Notes: generated by a model not told the origin, from the letters alone. 64,000 bases of DNA from Sclerotiophoma versabilis (GCA_012274445.1 JAAROD010000093.1:62001-126000); one strand, 5' to 3'; counted from the first letter of the stretch, positions 20,800 to 31,373 are shown. A program made the numbers and translations.

Positions 20800-21016
20800 T
20801 AAATGAGTCTTCCTCGATTGCCGCTCAAGCGATTGATGAGTAATCAGCCACGGTCCAATGCCAACGTTCGGCTAGAAGTCGAACGGGTAGCTAGGGAAAC
20901 AGCTATTTACTGTACCGAACAAGCTGCATTCGCACGGCAGGTTTGGGGTGGAGGTCATGTAGTGATTTGCTTTCCGGCTAGAAAGTCTTGTAACCTCTGT
21001 CCCCCCGTGCCAGGAC
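20800..21016. other. Short intergenic stretch
   Basis: No gene seen between the P450 and the foldback element. Confidence 0.4.
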
Positions 21017-21790
21017 GCGCGGTGTGATGGGACACTTTTTCTTCCGGACGCTCGGATTGCCTGAAACGTCCTTAGATATAGACAAGCGTGACGCACATTC
21101 ATTCTGCACCTCTTGTTCTCCCAGCACACCAGCTTCGGACGCCGAAAAGCGCGTTGTTGACCATACTGTCGCTTGTTTTGTCAGTGCCGTCTATCAACTC
21201 CCCTCTGACACCCTATACTTGTGCAAAGCTTGGTGGGCTGTCAAGGAATCCAAGATGGCAATGAGCAAGACCGCACACTTAAATGATCAACTTAAGGTGA
21301 GGATCGTGCATTCTGGCAGTTTCTCCCCCTTGGACAGCGAGATCGTTAAAACGCGATCTTAGCGGGCACACACGTTTTGACAATCTTGCCGCTCGCGTGG
21401 AGAAACTGCCAGGATGCACGATCCTCACCTCAAGTCGACTCTTTGAGTGTGCAGTCTTGCTCTTTGCCATCTTGGCTGCCGTTCTGGCCTACTGAGCTAT
21501 GCCGACTATACCGAAAACGCACCGTTGGTGTCGCGTCAAAGATCTGCCTTGTCAAAGCTGTCCACAGACGTAGCCTGTCGCAAACAAACAGGGGGTATTC
21601 GAGGAGAGTCGATGGACGGCACTGACAGAACGAGCGACAGCGTGGTCAACAGCGCGCTTTTTGGCATCAGAGACTGATGTGCTAGGAGCACGAGAGCTGC
21701 AGAATGAATGCGCATTGCGCTTGTCTATATTTGAGGACGTTGCACGCAATCCGAGCTTCTGGAAGAAAGAATTTCCCGCCACACCGTGCG
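21017..21790. mobile_element. Foldback element with long inverted-repeat arms
   Basis: The left arm (about 21017-21340) is an imperfect inverted copy of the right arm (about 21390-21790). The outer ends are GCGCGGTGTG and CCACACCGTG-type sequences. Both arms encode similar nonsense peptides (containing DIDKRDAHSFC and NIDKRNAHSFC) simply because they are copies of each other. The centre is only about 50 bp. No transposase is present, so it is a non-autonomous foldback or MITE-like element. Arm divergence suggests it is not recent. I did not find a clear target duplication. Confidence 0.7.
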
Positions 21791-21835
21791 CATGCTTAGT
21801 TACTTCTTACGTACAAGCAATTCAACAATCTATGA

Positions 21836-23269
21836 CTAGACCAGAGGGAAATCATGCGGGTGCAAGGAAGCGAAGTTGTATTCTTCGTTTCCGTAACGAC
21901 GATATGCCCATTCAAGCTTTATGATCTCGCGCTCGTACAGAGTCCCTTCCAGTGCGGGCAACCGATCGCCCAGACGCACGTGATAAGAGCCCGATAACCT
22001 TTCCAAGTAGATCAGAACCTGGCACATCTGCTCTCTCTCCTCAAGTACTGACTCTTCGCCTTCCACGACAGGAATAACGTCAATTTTCGTCTGCTTCTGT
22101 TGCGCTATGAAGGACAGCTTCAAACAGAACGCCTCGCCATTCTGACTGATGATGTTGGCAGGCTCGATCAATCTAAGTTTGCGCTGAGCATCACTATAGA
22201 AGCAATAGGTGAACTGGTGAGGCTTCGCAGCATTTGGGATAAGGATGGTTCTGTTGTGGAGTTCGCGTACGTTCAGCCGCATTCCTCCTACGATGATCTC
22301 GTGTTCCGAGGCGTCAGAAGCGCAGTAAGGACGTATACTTTGATAGAACAGCCTTTTCGATTCTTCGGATGGTACCGTGTGAGACTTGTGTAATAGAAGG
22401 ATCAAATATTGGGCAGTCTCACTGCTATTATCGTGCACGCCAGATCCTAAAAGACCCGGATGTGCGCCGTTCCGCACCACAAAGTCGAGCCAGCTGTCGT
22501 CCTTGAATACCTCGTACCAGACACGCTGATGCCACTGGTTGGCTGGGAAGATACCGAATTCATGTACCAATAGCCCTGCCGTAAACACGGACGTATGCCT
22601 TGCGATGTTGTCCCACATCTCGATCGGAACTCTGTCAGACGCGTTGGTGCAGCACACACGAGGCTTTGCGCACTGTTTGTGATACGAGTGTTGCAAGCAC
22701 TTAGCGATAGTGAGAACCGTGAGCTCTGCAAATGACATCTTGTTATTGACCAAACAGCTTGCACTACAGCATATCTGCGCCGAGCTGGGTAACGTCGCTA
22801 GAAATCGTGAGGTAGACATGAAGAAGTACCCATTCGACGGTTTTATTTTCAGCTGCTGCATGCGTGCGAGTGAGGCTTGTGTTATTCCCTCCAGAACTCG
22901 GACTCTTGACTTGGCGTTGACCCGCTGCATGATCGATATACGTGTGCCGTGATCTCGTATGTAATGGAATGCTTTGACGCTCTCTGCAGCAGAAAGTGAG
23001 GCCAGTGCCTTAAGGATTGTTGGAGTGCTCCGAACGCTGCGGTCGAGTATGTTGTAATCGAGCTTGATTAGCTCAGGCCAGAGCGAAGTGTCGAGTCGTC
23101 CAAAGAGAAAGAACTTGTCGTCGGGTAGACTAACGTAGATCTCTCGAAGTTCAGGCTGGTTTTTGTATAGTCGAGCTCTTTCTTTCTCATCGCCTCTTGC
23201 CCAGCGGTACCCGGCCAATGCAGCTTTTCCTTTCGTCAGATCCATGTTTGGTTCACCTCCAGTGTGCAT
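21836..23269 (-). CDS. EMWD / F-box-like protein, paralogue of the gene at 60194-61572
   Basis: A 477-codon open frame. The C-terminal 270 residues begin with RVPIEMWDNIARH, followed by VW-x-VF-x-DDSW and a hydrophobic patch with GLLGSGVHDN. The same order (LP-x-EMWD, VW-x-VF, DW, LIGADLD) occurs in the gene at 60194-61572. This layout resembles a large family of dothideomycete proteins with an F-box-like N-terminal helix pair and an uncharacterised body. F-box proteins usually recruit substrates to SCF ubiquitin ligases; that role is inferred from the motif only. The N-terminal 200 residues do not match the paralogue and contain a cysteine-rich stretch (about 165-215) that could be an unrecognised intron, so the 5' structure is uncertain. 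A 88-codon frame upstream at 23236-23502 could be another exon. Confidence 0.6.
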   Translation of the reverse strand: MHTGGEPNMDLTKGKAALAGYRWARGDEKERARLYKNQPELREIYVSLPDDKFFLFGRLDTSLWPELIKLDYNILDRSVRSTPTILKALASLSAAESVKAFHYIRDHGTRISIMQRVNAKSRVRVLEGITQASLARMQQLKIKPSNGYFFMSTSRFLATLPSSAQICCSASCLVNNKMSFAELTVLTIAKCLQHSYHKQCAKPRVCCTNASDRVPIEMWDNIARHTSVFTAGLLVHEFGIFPANQWHQRVWYEVFKDDSWLDFVVRNGAHPGLLGSGVHDNSSETAQYLILLLHKSHTVPSEESKRLFYQSIRPYCASDASEHEIIVGGMRLNVRELHNRTILIPNAAKPHQFTYCFYSDAQRKLRLIEPANIISQNGEAFCLKLSFIAQQKQTKIDVIPVVEGEESVLEEREQMCQVLIYLERLSGSYHVRLGDRLPALEGTLYEREIIKLEWAYRRYGNEEYNFASLHPHDFPLV

Positions 23270-23544
23270 AGGATGGTAGTGGTCGTCCTATACCTACTAC
23301 ACTTGATATAATCAGGATTTCGCTGGGTTGATCTTAAACAGAGGACAATAAAAGACTCAAGGAATGATACTAGTGCTACTGTAACATAACACTGTATACC
23401 TGCCGAGCTGAGTGATGGTCCGTTTTCGATCACTTTGAACAAATATTCAGGCGCGCAGATGCTACCACCCAGAGTTTCTATACTTAGATCCATAAGCATC
23501 AAGATTGTCCCCTCTCTTGCACCTCTTCTTAAGAACCGCAGACG

Positions 23545-23925
23545 ACTTGACTCGGCTTGCAGCCGAACATGAGGACTGCTTTACGCTACTGTACTTACTG
23601 CACACCATTACACATCAGCGAGTCATGGCGAGGGACTCTGTCATTTGGTCAGTGTCAAAGCTCTAGCAATCTCGCCGTGTGCTGTGTCTCGAAAGGTAAG
23701 CAAGCCAACGGGGCTCATTGCTCTACCTGGGTACCGCACGGGCGGTAGACGCGACGCTAAGAATCGCGCTGAGCTGAGTGCCGAGGCGCGAGGTAGGCTG
23801 CTGAAGTTGGAGCCCTTTCAGGGCTTGCACGCACTGCGTCGTCTTGCTTTGTACTCACAGACGTCACCACGGAAAGTCTCATACGAGAAAGAAGAGAAGG
23901 AAAGACTTCACAGCTGCTACAGTAC
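23545..23925 (+). repeat. Dispersed repeat, copy 1 (modules B then A)
   Basis: Module B (about 23545-23770) and module A (about 23770-23925) recur at 33722-33960 (B) and 33278-33425 (A) in the same orientation but in the opposite order, and B occurs inverted at about 63440-63575. Copies share long blocks such as GTAAGCAAGCCAACGGGGCT against GCAAGCAAGCCAACAGGGCT. No open frame spans the family, so it is a transposon relic or a duplicated non-coding segment. Confidence 0.7.
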
Positions 23926-24730
23926 GGCCCAGTAGTGCAGCTACTGCGCTGTGCCGTAACTGCTTTGTGCCGTACTGTGCGGCGCGGAACAGCAACAAGC
24001 GGGAATGTCAGCCCTGCGTGGCCGCGCCCTGGCATCGTCCGCAGAGGTATACCGGTGGGAGTGCGGGCAGAACCCGCAACTGGCTCAGCTGGCCGCGCTA
24101 GGAATCACGCTGGCGAGGATCCCCCGCCCCGACAAGAATGCGTCGAAACCCAAAATCGACGACCATGCAGTGCAGCGAAGCCATCTTGCTGCAACCGGCC
24201 ATCCTCACCATTTGTGGAGTACGGTGCTGCGCCTGTGCGGCACGGCGGGATGTGTTCGTGCTACACGTATCAGAGAAGGCGCCACACGTCGGGGCCTAGC
24301 CGTCGACGTCGTCGCTCGGTCAGTATGTACCTGTACGTGTGGCGCTGCTGGTAGCCTCAGTGGAAGCGTTCTCGTCGGCGTATTGCTATTGATAGAAGCA
24401 TCGATAACATGCGCCATGCCCCGACCGATTGTGCCATCGACTTCCGTAGTGGCAGCCGAGAAGGCACCGTCTTTCGTCGTTGCGACAGCGTGCGGCACAC
24501 TTGTCGGGGACTTGGGACCGCCCCGCTCCTGAAGGATGTTGCAGTCGCAGAGCTTCACTCGAGGCAGGAAGAACAACTAAGACAGACTTGTGGTTGCATG
24601 TAGGATGTCTAAGCCAACAGTCGAGCTGCGCGGCAATCATCTGCGGCCATGTTGTGTGCACCTAGCCGAGGCTGTGCGTCTTGCACGTCCGCTAGGAAGA
24701 GCGTCGCACCACTGCATGTATGTACATATG
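23926..24730. other. Intergenic, no gene recognised
   Basis: GC-rich sequence with overlapping frames on both strands and no convincing family or splice pattern. Confidence 0.4.
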
Positions 24731-24736
24731 TCTCGC

Positions 24737-24862
24737 TTGAACGACGACTTGATTGAACGACGACTTGATTGAACGACGACTTGATTGAACGACGACTTGA
24801 TTGAACGACGACTTGATTGAACGACGACTTGATTGAACGACGACCTGATTGAACGACGACTT
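24737..24862. repeat. 16-bp minisatellite
   Basis: About eight tandem copies of TTGAACGACGACTTGA, nearly identical, then two diverged units that run into CGAACTACAACTTCG. The overlapping minus-strand frames (SRRSIKSSFNQVV units) are repeat artefacts. Confidence 0.92.
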
Positions 24863-25014
24863 GCACGAACTACAACTTCGTTGAACGACAACTTGCACGT
24901 CCCTCACGAACCGTTCGACTTCGCATCGACGCAGGACCTCGAGTCTCACCGCTCGGATAGTCTTTCTGCCTTCCTGCCGCCCTGGTCTCGATCTTGTCGT
25001 CACAGCGTGCTCCT

Positions 25015-25839
25015 TCACCCGCAGAGACTGTAGCCCGCACGAGTGCTAACGCGATAGGCCTTCAGAAAGCCTTGCTGGTACCGCCACGCGCCGACGAGAA
25101 CGACGATGTGCATGACATGATGGCTGGCGTCCGGGATGCCCAGCTCTTTCCCCACGGCATTGTCGAGCATGCTGGTCGCGTACAGCGCACCACCTACGCT
25201 GTTGGCGACGCACAGCTCTGCGAAGGCGGTCAGTAGGCCAGCGTTCTGGCAAGGTGTCTGGGCTTGGTACCAGCACTGCAGTGCTGGCAGCGTAGCCAGT
25301 GCCCCTAGAGCAGCGTGGGTGGTCAGGCGAACCCACCAGCCTCCAGCGTGCTCAACTCCCGTCTTCCACAGGCGCTTCAGGGACGACACGCTCGCTAGGG
25401 TCACTAGGCTTATATGCGCCCACTGCAGGCCTGGCAGGCAGCGGAAGGCGAAGAAAGCAAACGAGACAGAGGAGGCCCAGATGACAGCGACGATGCCGAA
25501 GTGGTCGATGCGCTGCCACAGGTCCGCTCGAGCGTGGTTCGCAAATGTGTGTTAGAGCGAAGAGCACAGAAAGCAGAGGGCGGCTGCTGCCAGGTACACG
25601 ATGACGGCTGTGACATTGGCTGCGACACCGGCTGAGACATGGACTGTGCTTGCAGTCGAGCTTGAGTAAGCGGAGACGAGCTGCGCTGCGGATGCTGAGA
25701 ACCAGAGGGCGCCCAGGCAATGTGTCCAGATGTTGACGGTTTCCGTGTGGATACGGACGACGGACGCCAGCGACTTGCTGTAGGATGCTGTACCGCATCG
25801 CCGGTGACTGAGCTTGAAGGGGTGTTTTTCGGTACGCAT
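25015..25839 (-). pseudogene. PAQR (adiponectin/progestin receptor, Izh-type) membrane protein with a nonsense codon
   Basis: PAQR proteins are seven-helix membrane proteins with a zinc-binding His/Ser/Asp core; fungal Izh members affect zinc and sterol balance. The start of the core is clear: SLASVVRIHTETVNIWTH, the family's H-x-ETVNIWTH signature. The rest follows in one unbroken frame: HTFANHA, IDHFGIVAVIWAS, and the C-terminal SHHVMHIVVLVGAW, which corresponds to the SH-x3-H signature. The frame is broken by one TAA at 25552-25554 inside the third-helix region, where family members have Tyr, Phe or Cys before H-T. An intron covering it would be too short and out of phase. The 5' end lies near a CCAG microsatellite and its first exon is not resolved. 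Confidence 0.72.
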
Positions 25840-25851
25840 ATTCGGGGTATT

Positions 25852-25856
<5 letters not shown>

Positions 25857-25889
<33 letters not shown>
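25857..25889. repeat. (CTGG)n microsatellite
   Basis: Eight uninterrupted tetramers. It lies at the 5' end of the PAQR pseudogene, where it would encode a Pro-Ala-Ser-Gln run on the minus strand. A similar array lies at 42151-42188. Confidence 0.9.
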
Positions 25890-26341
25890 AGAAGGACGCA
25901 GCGTCGAAGAGCGAACAGACCGGTTATAGTAGCTCGCCAGATCCCAGGGAGCGATACAGGAACGCAACCAGAGAGCAGCGTGAGCGGCTATCTGGATAAT
26001 ACGCTGTCCGCCGTGCGCTGTGCAAGGGCGTTGCTGGCATTCACGCTGACATACTGCAGATTATGCTCGATACCCGCCGACTGGGCTGCACTGGCTGTGC
26101 CGATTGGGCATCTTAGTCTTGTGTCCGTCTAATGCACGGCGAACTGCGAAAGAGGACAGTCACTGCATACAAAGTCAACCTCACAGGAGTCAGGGCTTCA
26201 TTGTGGCCTTCTTCTCGGGCATCGTTTCTACAATGGCCGTCTAGGCAATGCATTGCTATGAGCGCCAGCCGAGAGATGCCAGCTTTGAGTCAACGTCCAG
26301 AACGCGCAGCTCAGACGCCCGTGCAGAAGTCCTTCGATGCA

Positions 26342-27103
26342 CTACTCTTCCCTCTCGACGACACGACGCTTCCTGGTATTACGCCTGGCACATCTCGTCA
26401 ACACTCCTGACCCATCCAGCTCGTAGCCTTTGCTCTTCAGCGCCGACTGCAACGCATCACAGCGCTGAGACAGACGGGCCAGTGTCCTGGACCACTCATC
26501 GTGGTCCGCTTGGTGCTGCTCCAACAGACCTCGTTTCTCGTCTTGTAGAAATTGCAGCGTAACTTCGAGGTCGTGGTACGCTTGTGCCGTACCATCGCTG
26601 TCAGGTGTGTGCCGCGCAGGTCTGTCTGCTCGAGTCGAACTACTATCGAGCTCACTGGTGTGCTGCTCCAGCTTCATGCGCGCCTGATCTATGGCGATGG
26701 TCTGTTGTCTTGTAGCTTCGTAATGCATCTTCATGGACAACACCTGGCTCTGCAGTCCAGACTTCTCGGCCGTGTGTTGCTTCTCTCTCTGCGCGAGTGC
26801 GTGTTGGAGGTCTCTGATGGCCGTGTCTCGCGCATCCAGCAGTCTCTGAGCTTCGTTGATATAGTATGGAATGTAGTGAAGTGGGTTGTTGTTGGGATGG
26901 CTGCTCTGCTGTGGCAAAGGGTAAGCATGAGGTGTACGCTCGAGAGGCTGTTGGAGGGCAGACCTGGGATACGTGACCGTCCATGCTTGGCCGTGGTCTT
27001 GGTATCTAGCAGCTTGATGTGGGTAGGGAGCAGGTGACTGGCTTGTGGCCGTTGCCCGAGGTGTGCGACGATGTTTCGGTAAGAGAAGGGTCTTTAAAAG
27101 CAC
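26342..27103 (-). CDS. Hypothetical coiled-coil protein
   Basis: A single 253-codon frame that I do not recognise. A Pro/Gln/Tyr-rich first 85 residues is followed by heptad-rich coiled-coil segments at about 85-140 (ending near MKLEQH) and 170-225 (LEVTLQFLQDEKRGLLEQHQ), and a basic tail with RRNTRKRR that could be a nuclear signal. It belongs to a local run of small coiled-coil genes (26342-31049). An overlapping plus-strand frame of 161 codons (26552-27037) is an antisense shadow. It could have an unrecognised 5' intron. Confidence 0.5.
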   Translation of the reverse strand: MLLKTLLLPKHRRTPRATATSQSPAPYPHQAARYQDHGQAWTVTYPRSALQQPLERTPHAYPLPQQSSHPNNNPLHYIPYYINEAQRLLDARDTAIRDLQHALAQREKQHTAEKSGLQSQVLSMKMHYEATRQQTIAIDQARMKLEQHTSELDSSSTRADRPARHTPDSDGTAQAYHDLEVTLQFLQDEKRGLLEQHQADHDEWSRTLARLSQRCDALQSALKSKGYELDGSGVLTRCARRNTRKRRVVEREE

Positions 27104-27690
27104 GCGTAGGACATGGATCTGAGATGAGCTGGTTTATGCACTGCCTACAGCACTTCCAGTCGATGTATCGCACTATTTATGGCATCGCCACAGGTGCAGA
27201 TCTCAGGCCATTGGGTCCTCAGTTGATACCAATGTACCGTACAATATGTGGTACTACAGCGTTCGGTTTGCACTGCAGACCTGGGCACTGGGGCCACACA
27301 ACACCTACCTACAGCCGAAGGGCAAGCCCGGCTTTGTTTGCAAGGACGCACCAGAAACAGCTGCTGTTGCTGTAGGCCTGACTATCTGCTGCCGCTGTGC
27401 GGTTCCTGAGTCAGCTCCCGAGTGCGGTACCGCGTGCGGCCGGCACCGGCGTGATTCTTAGCCTGTCTCTACTTGCATCAACCACCACTTAGCCAGCGTG
27501 ATGTGTGGTTGCTATGATCTCGATAGATTGGTGCACACTGTACAGTAACGTCACCAAAACCGTGTGCAGCCAGTACAACCCCCGTCATCTATTCACGCCT
27601 GAGAGTGAGCTTCATCATCCATGGAGTACTGTACCTAGCGGGCAGTTGGGGCAGTGCGATACAAACCCTTCACCAACACAGAACGCTACC
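27104..27690. other. Divergent intergenic region
   Basis: It separates the minus-strand gene at 26342-27103 from the plus-strand gene starting at 27691. No gene seen. Confidence 0.4.
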
Positions 27691-28476
27691 ATGCCTGACA
27701 CTCTGACTCCACGTCAAGCTAGACTTCCCTCCACCTGCCCAGCTCGAAACATGGGTCACGTGCGAGCGAGCAACATCGAGCGTGGCATATGGAGAGATCG
27801 ATGCCGCAAAGCACTTGCACAGCATATTGGTAGGACGAAACCCGCCAAGTTTCTGGCATACCTGAGCTAAACTGACCGTCATGCAGCGACTCGACTCAAC
27901 ATCATCGTAGAGCCATCCGAAGTCCGACTGAAGCCAGGTTCGGACAATGCGTACTGCTGGAAGATTGTGCCGGGGAAAGAGCATCTGCTACAGCATCTGT
28001 TCTCCAAGAACATTAGCGAGCACTCCGTCAGCGCATATAAAGAGCTCTGCGCAGGCGTCGGTACAGACTTTGAGGTCGTTGTACCAGCACTCGAACTTGC
28101 GGACGCAGTGCAAAGAGCGGAGGGGCTGCACTGTCTCAGGCCGGCCATGTCTATGGGAGCTGGTATGAGCTTCAGTGCGCAGATTGCGCGTCTGGAAGAG
28201 GAGAACGCCAGACTGAGCGCCGAGGCAGAGGAAGCGAAAAGGCAGCTTTCTGCAGAAACACGACGCCGGCAGGAGGTGGAGGCAACGGTAGAGCAGCTAG
28301 GTCAGGCCCATCAACGGCTGCAAGAGCAGTACGACAAGGCCTCGCTAGCCGCAGAGTCGTACGAGCACGCTCTGCAGAAGCAGAGCCAGGGCTTGTCGGC
28401 GGTGATGCAGGGCTTGGAAGGGCTGAAGCAGGAGCTCCCTGTTGCACCAGTGGTGTCGAGCGGTGGTATGGATTAG
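27691..28476 (+). CDS. Hypothetical protein with a C-terminal coiled coil
   Basis: Two exons, 27691-27829 and 27887-28476, with a 57-bp intron (donor GTAGGA, branch-like GCTAAACTGAC, acceptor ATGCAG). The join keeps one frame and gives 242 residues. ATG at 27691 has a good context (TACCATGCC). The basic N-terminal part (with RASNIERGIWRDRCRKALAQHI) leads into a compact central region (about 47-140: LNIIVEPSEVRLKPG ... CWKIVPGKEHLLQHLF), then a regular coiled coil (about 150-235) rich in Glu, Arg and Gln. I do not recognise the family. The layout, basic region then coil, recalls small DNA- or RNA-binding regulators, but no known domain is visible. Confidence 0.65.
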
Positions 28477-28639
28477 GCCGTCTTGGAGGCCATGCTCTTG
28501 TCGGTCACGTATATCGAACCCAGATCAATAGGTTAGAGCATGCGACAGTCACTACTCGAAGTCTATCCTTAACAAGGAGAAGAACAGCACATATCTAGAC
28601 ATTAACAGCCTGCACAGTACCACAAGTGGATCCGACTTA

Positions 28640-29392
28640 CAATCGCACTTTCCTACACTCTGCGCCTGAATTGACCATCAGCTCTCCCATGGCTTTTTCC
28701 ATCTGCTCCCGAAGTCTCTTGGAGTACTCTTTGGATTGCTCAAGCTTTTCCCTCTGTATCGACAGTCCTACTTTTCGCAGGCTGCAGCTCGTTCTAGCTG
28801 CAAGATTGCTAGTGAGATGGAGCTACAGGAGTGACGCACTCTCCTACCTCTTCGGTAAGGCAGTCGACCTGGTCCGAGACCTTGTTCGCAATCGTGTACA
28901 GCTGCTCCTCTCGTTCGGTCAGCGGTGGACATCTCGCGCCGCGGCATCTTGCGAGATCGTTCTGCACGCTCTGTACACCAAAACGACTGAGTAGAGGCTG
29001 TAGGAGTGTAGGAAAAAGCCTGTTTTCTAGGCAATCAACGTGCTCACGAAGCCCTCCCGTACAGCCTAGAAAGGTCGACGAGGGAAGATAAGCGTCAGAA
29101 CGACACTCTTCCCCGGAGCATTTCCGTCTCAGTTCTAGTGATCACTAGCTCTGGCATGTCTCCCCGATAGTTCTGCACTCAGCATCAGGGAATCGAAGAC
29201 ACACAGCAAAGTGAGGTCTAACTGTTCCAGAAAACGACTATGATCTAGCAGGTTCTCGATATTCAGGTGAAGATGTGCGAGCTCCTCGCTCTGCAGACCC
29301 TCGCCAGCTTGGATCTTCTGATGCTAAAGTTTCTCGTCTCTCACGGTCTGCTCTAGCTCGTTACTACTCAGACTGGGGACGACAGATGCCAT
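28640..29392 (-). pseudogene. Decayed small coiled-coil gene
   Basis: Starting at ATG 29392, a protein frame MASVVPSLSSNELEQTV... runs for 22 codons and is cut by TAG at 29324-29326 (in a context where CAG would be expected), then continues in the same frame for more than 60 codons (HLHLNIENLLDHSRFLEQLDL). A second block (LREHVDCLENRLF ... LTEREEQLYTIANKVSDQVDCLTEE) and a third with heptads (REKLEQSKEYSKRLREQ) follow in other frames without workable splice sites between them. The parts look like one coiled-coil protein broken by at least one nonsense change and one frame disruption. The family is unknown. Confidence 0.5.
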
Positions 29393-29851
29393 TGTGAGGC
29401 GTGTAAGCAAGGCGGCGTCAGCGCAAGGTCGCGTCGCATAGTAAACTTGAGCGACTTGGCCGAGGACATATTTGAGAAGGTGGCCTAGTTTACTGTCTAA
29501 TCTCTATTTTAAGACTGAATTACACAGTCTGTTACCCTAAATAGAGCCTGACAGGTGCAGCGACCAGGCGCTGCGTGCACGTTGCGCAAAACAGTGACTG
29601 AAACCGGACATGGCAGGTTCCGGACACAGAGACCACATCAAGTTGACTTCTTTCCTGATGCTGCAAGACTAGAAGCCGCAGCGAAACAGACACAGCTCAG
29701 CGATGAGTGTGCAGTACAGTATCCTCGGACTGTGGTCGCTGTTTAGTATGAGACACACATGCTAGACTTGCACATTTCTAGTCTGTTTCAAACAGGCATG
29801 CTACAACGAAAGCTTGAACATCAAGCTTCCGAATATACTACAGTGTCTCGG

Positions 29852-29858
29852 TATATAT
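29852..29858 (+). promoter_or_regulatory. TATA box upstream of the 29978 gene
   Basis: TATATAT lies about 120 bp upstream of the start codon, followed by a CT-rich leader (about 29915-29945), both common in well-expressed fungal promoters. Confidence 0.5.
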
Positions 29859-29977
29859 CGCGGCGGCGTGTCGATGCATCAGAGTATCAGTAACCATTCC
29901 CAACACCGTTTCAACTTCCTCTCCCTCTCTCTCTCCCCGTCTCTGTGCCCTTAAATTCCGAAGAGTTGTGCTAAGCT

Positions 29978-30588
29978 ATGGACTTCGACATGGGGTTTGA
30001 CATGACTACACAGAGCTACGGCAGCTCCGACCTATACCCAGCTGCCCTGGAGGATGGTGACCTGTGCTTGGCGACGAACATGTCGTCCAACTATTGGACC
30101 GACGACAGCTGGCTGTGTTCTCAGTGGCTAACGACTGACGCTTTCGGTTTCACGAGCCTTGCAGAAACGCCAAACGATAGCTTCCTTGCGTATCCAGCAG
30201 CATACCCCATCCGAACAGCGACAGATCACAATGACACCCCCTTTGTCTATCCGGAACAGCTGCAGCTAGCAGGAAGCGACTATTGCCCTGTAGCGCAGCT
30301 GGCATCGGAAGTACAGGTCGAGAGCGCACAGCCGCATGACTGCCCGAAAGTGCAAGCGCTCGAAGAGCGGATAGACAGCCTGGAGAAGCTGCTATCCAGC
30401 CGCGAGACAAAGTAGGTGCTCTCCAGCCGTGAGCTTGCTCCCAACCATCTAAGCTGAACACTAGACCTCTCGCAGCCTTCCAGGCGTACACTGTGCAGAT
30501 GCAAGAGTGGCTAGTGGCCTTCATGGAGAGAGCAGAGGCTCTGGCGGAGGAAGTCAGGTCAGCTGCTGGGACGAGCAACGCAGTCTGA
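29978..30588 (+). CDS. Small acidic protein with leucine-zipper-like coil
   Basis: Two exons, 29978-30411 and 30465-30588, with a 53-bp intron (donor GTAGGT, branch AGCTGAAC, acceptor ACTAG). The join gives 185 residues. The N-terminal 115 residues are acidic and rich in Tyr, Trp, Ser and Met, like activation domains. The rest forms a coil, VQALEERIDSLEKLL (about 128-142), continued after the intron by MQEWLVAFMERAEALAEEV. There is no basic DNA-binding region, so it is not a complete bZIP; it could dimerise with one. The family is not recognised. It is followed closely by a heptanucleotide array. Confidence 0.65.
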
Positions 30589-30647
30589 GCGTCTTCGAAA
30601 AGTGTGCTTGGGAAGTGCATCTACCGCCGCTTCAGATAGGTATCAGG

Positions 30648-30719
30648 TATCAAGCATCAAGCATCAAGCATCAAGCATCAAGCATCAAGCATCAAGCATC
30701 AAGCATCAAGCATCAAGCA
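30648..30719. repeat. 7-bp minisatellite (ATCAAGC)n
   Basis: About ten perfect heptamers. The period is not a multiple of three, so it would shift any frame that crossed it; it lies about 60 bp after the stop codon of the preceding gene. Confidence 0.95.
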
Positions 30720-30752
30720 GACGCAACGGCGGTGGTTGTGTATTTCGTAGGC

Positions 30753-31049
30753 TTATATCCATCCTCCCGCAGCATTTCGCCTGGCGTTCTTGTCCACTTC
30801 TTCGGTGTCACTCGTCGCCCTCTTCCCTGTGCAGTGCTCCAACGCAGCTCGAAGCGTGTACAGCGCATCGAGCGTCCGATCCAGTATGTTCATTGCAAGA
30901 TGCCGCTGCTTGCTGTAGCTCAAGATAGCTGTCTGCAGAGTATGGCTGTCCTCCATCAGCTCTTCGAGTGCTGCGAGCTGCTCGGCTCGCTCTCGTCTCT
31001 GCAGCCCGTTCTGATGTACCTGCTGCAGCAAAGTGTCGTTAGAACTCAT
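30753..31049 (-). CDS. Hypothetical small helical protein
   Basis: 98 codons from the ATG at 31049; the frame is open further up to an ATG at 31178. The body is almost wholly helical and charged: LQRRERAEQLAALEELMEDS, then a Leu-rich stretch ILDRTLDALYTLRAALE. No known domain. It is convergent with the gene at 29978-30588. A sense function is likely but unproven; the next 5' exon, if any, is not visible. Confidence 0.45.
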   Translation of the reverse strand: MSSNDTLLQQVHQNGLQRRERAEQLAALEELMEDSHTLQTAILSYSKQRHLAMNILDRTLDALYTLRAALEHCTGKRATSDTEEVDKNARRNAAGGWI

Positions 31050-31373
31050 AGCTAGCGTTGTGGACGAAAGCTCTTGCCGTCTCCCTTCTCCAGCTGGATG
31101 TGCCATGGCATGTGCTCTCGACTCGATGTGATATGTACTAAAGCGACGCACTTTCTGTCTTGTACTGTAGAAATGCACACCTGTCCGACGTGCAACGGGA
31201 CCCGTTGGACAGACCAGAAGCGGTCGCTAAGATACATACTACAAAAGGCGCATTTTCGACCGTGTCGAAGCGTCTGGTCGGCGGCCTCGTTTGCAACGTC
31301 TCTAAGCCCGCCGCTGAGCTACCATCACAGGCTGTACAGTCAGCGACCCGAAACAAGCTCTCTGCTGCTGGAA

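Noticed and set aside
24609..25018. Overlapping minus-strand frames with SRRSIKSSFNQ repeats
   Set aside because: Translation of the 16-bp minisatellite in three frames; the same peptide appearing in several frames shows it is not coding.
28626..28994. 122-codon plus-strand frame
   Set aside because: It is antisense to the decayed coiled-coil gene, has a low-complexity start and no domain.
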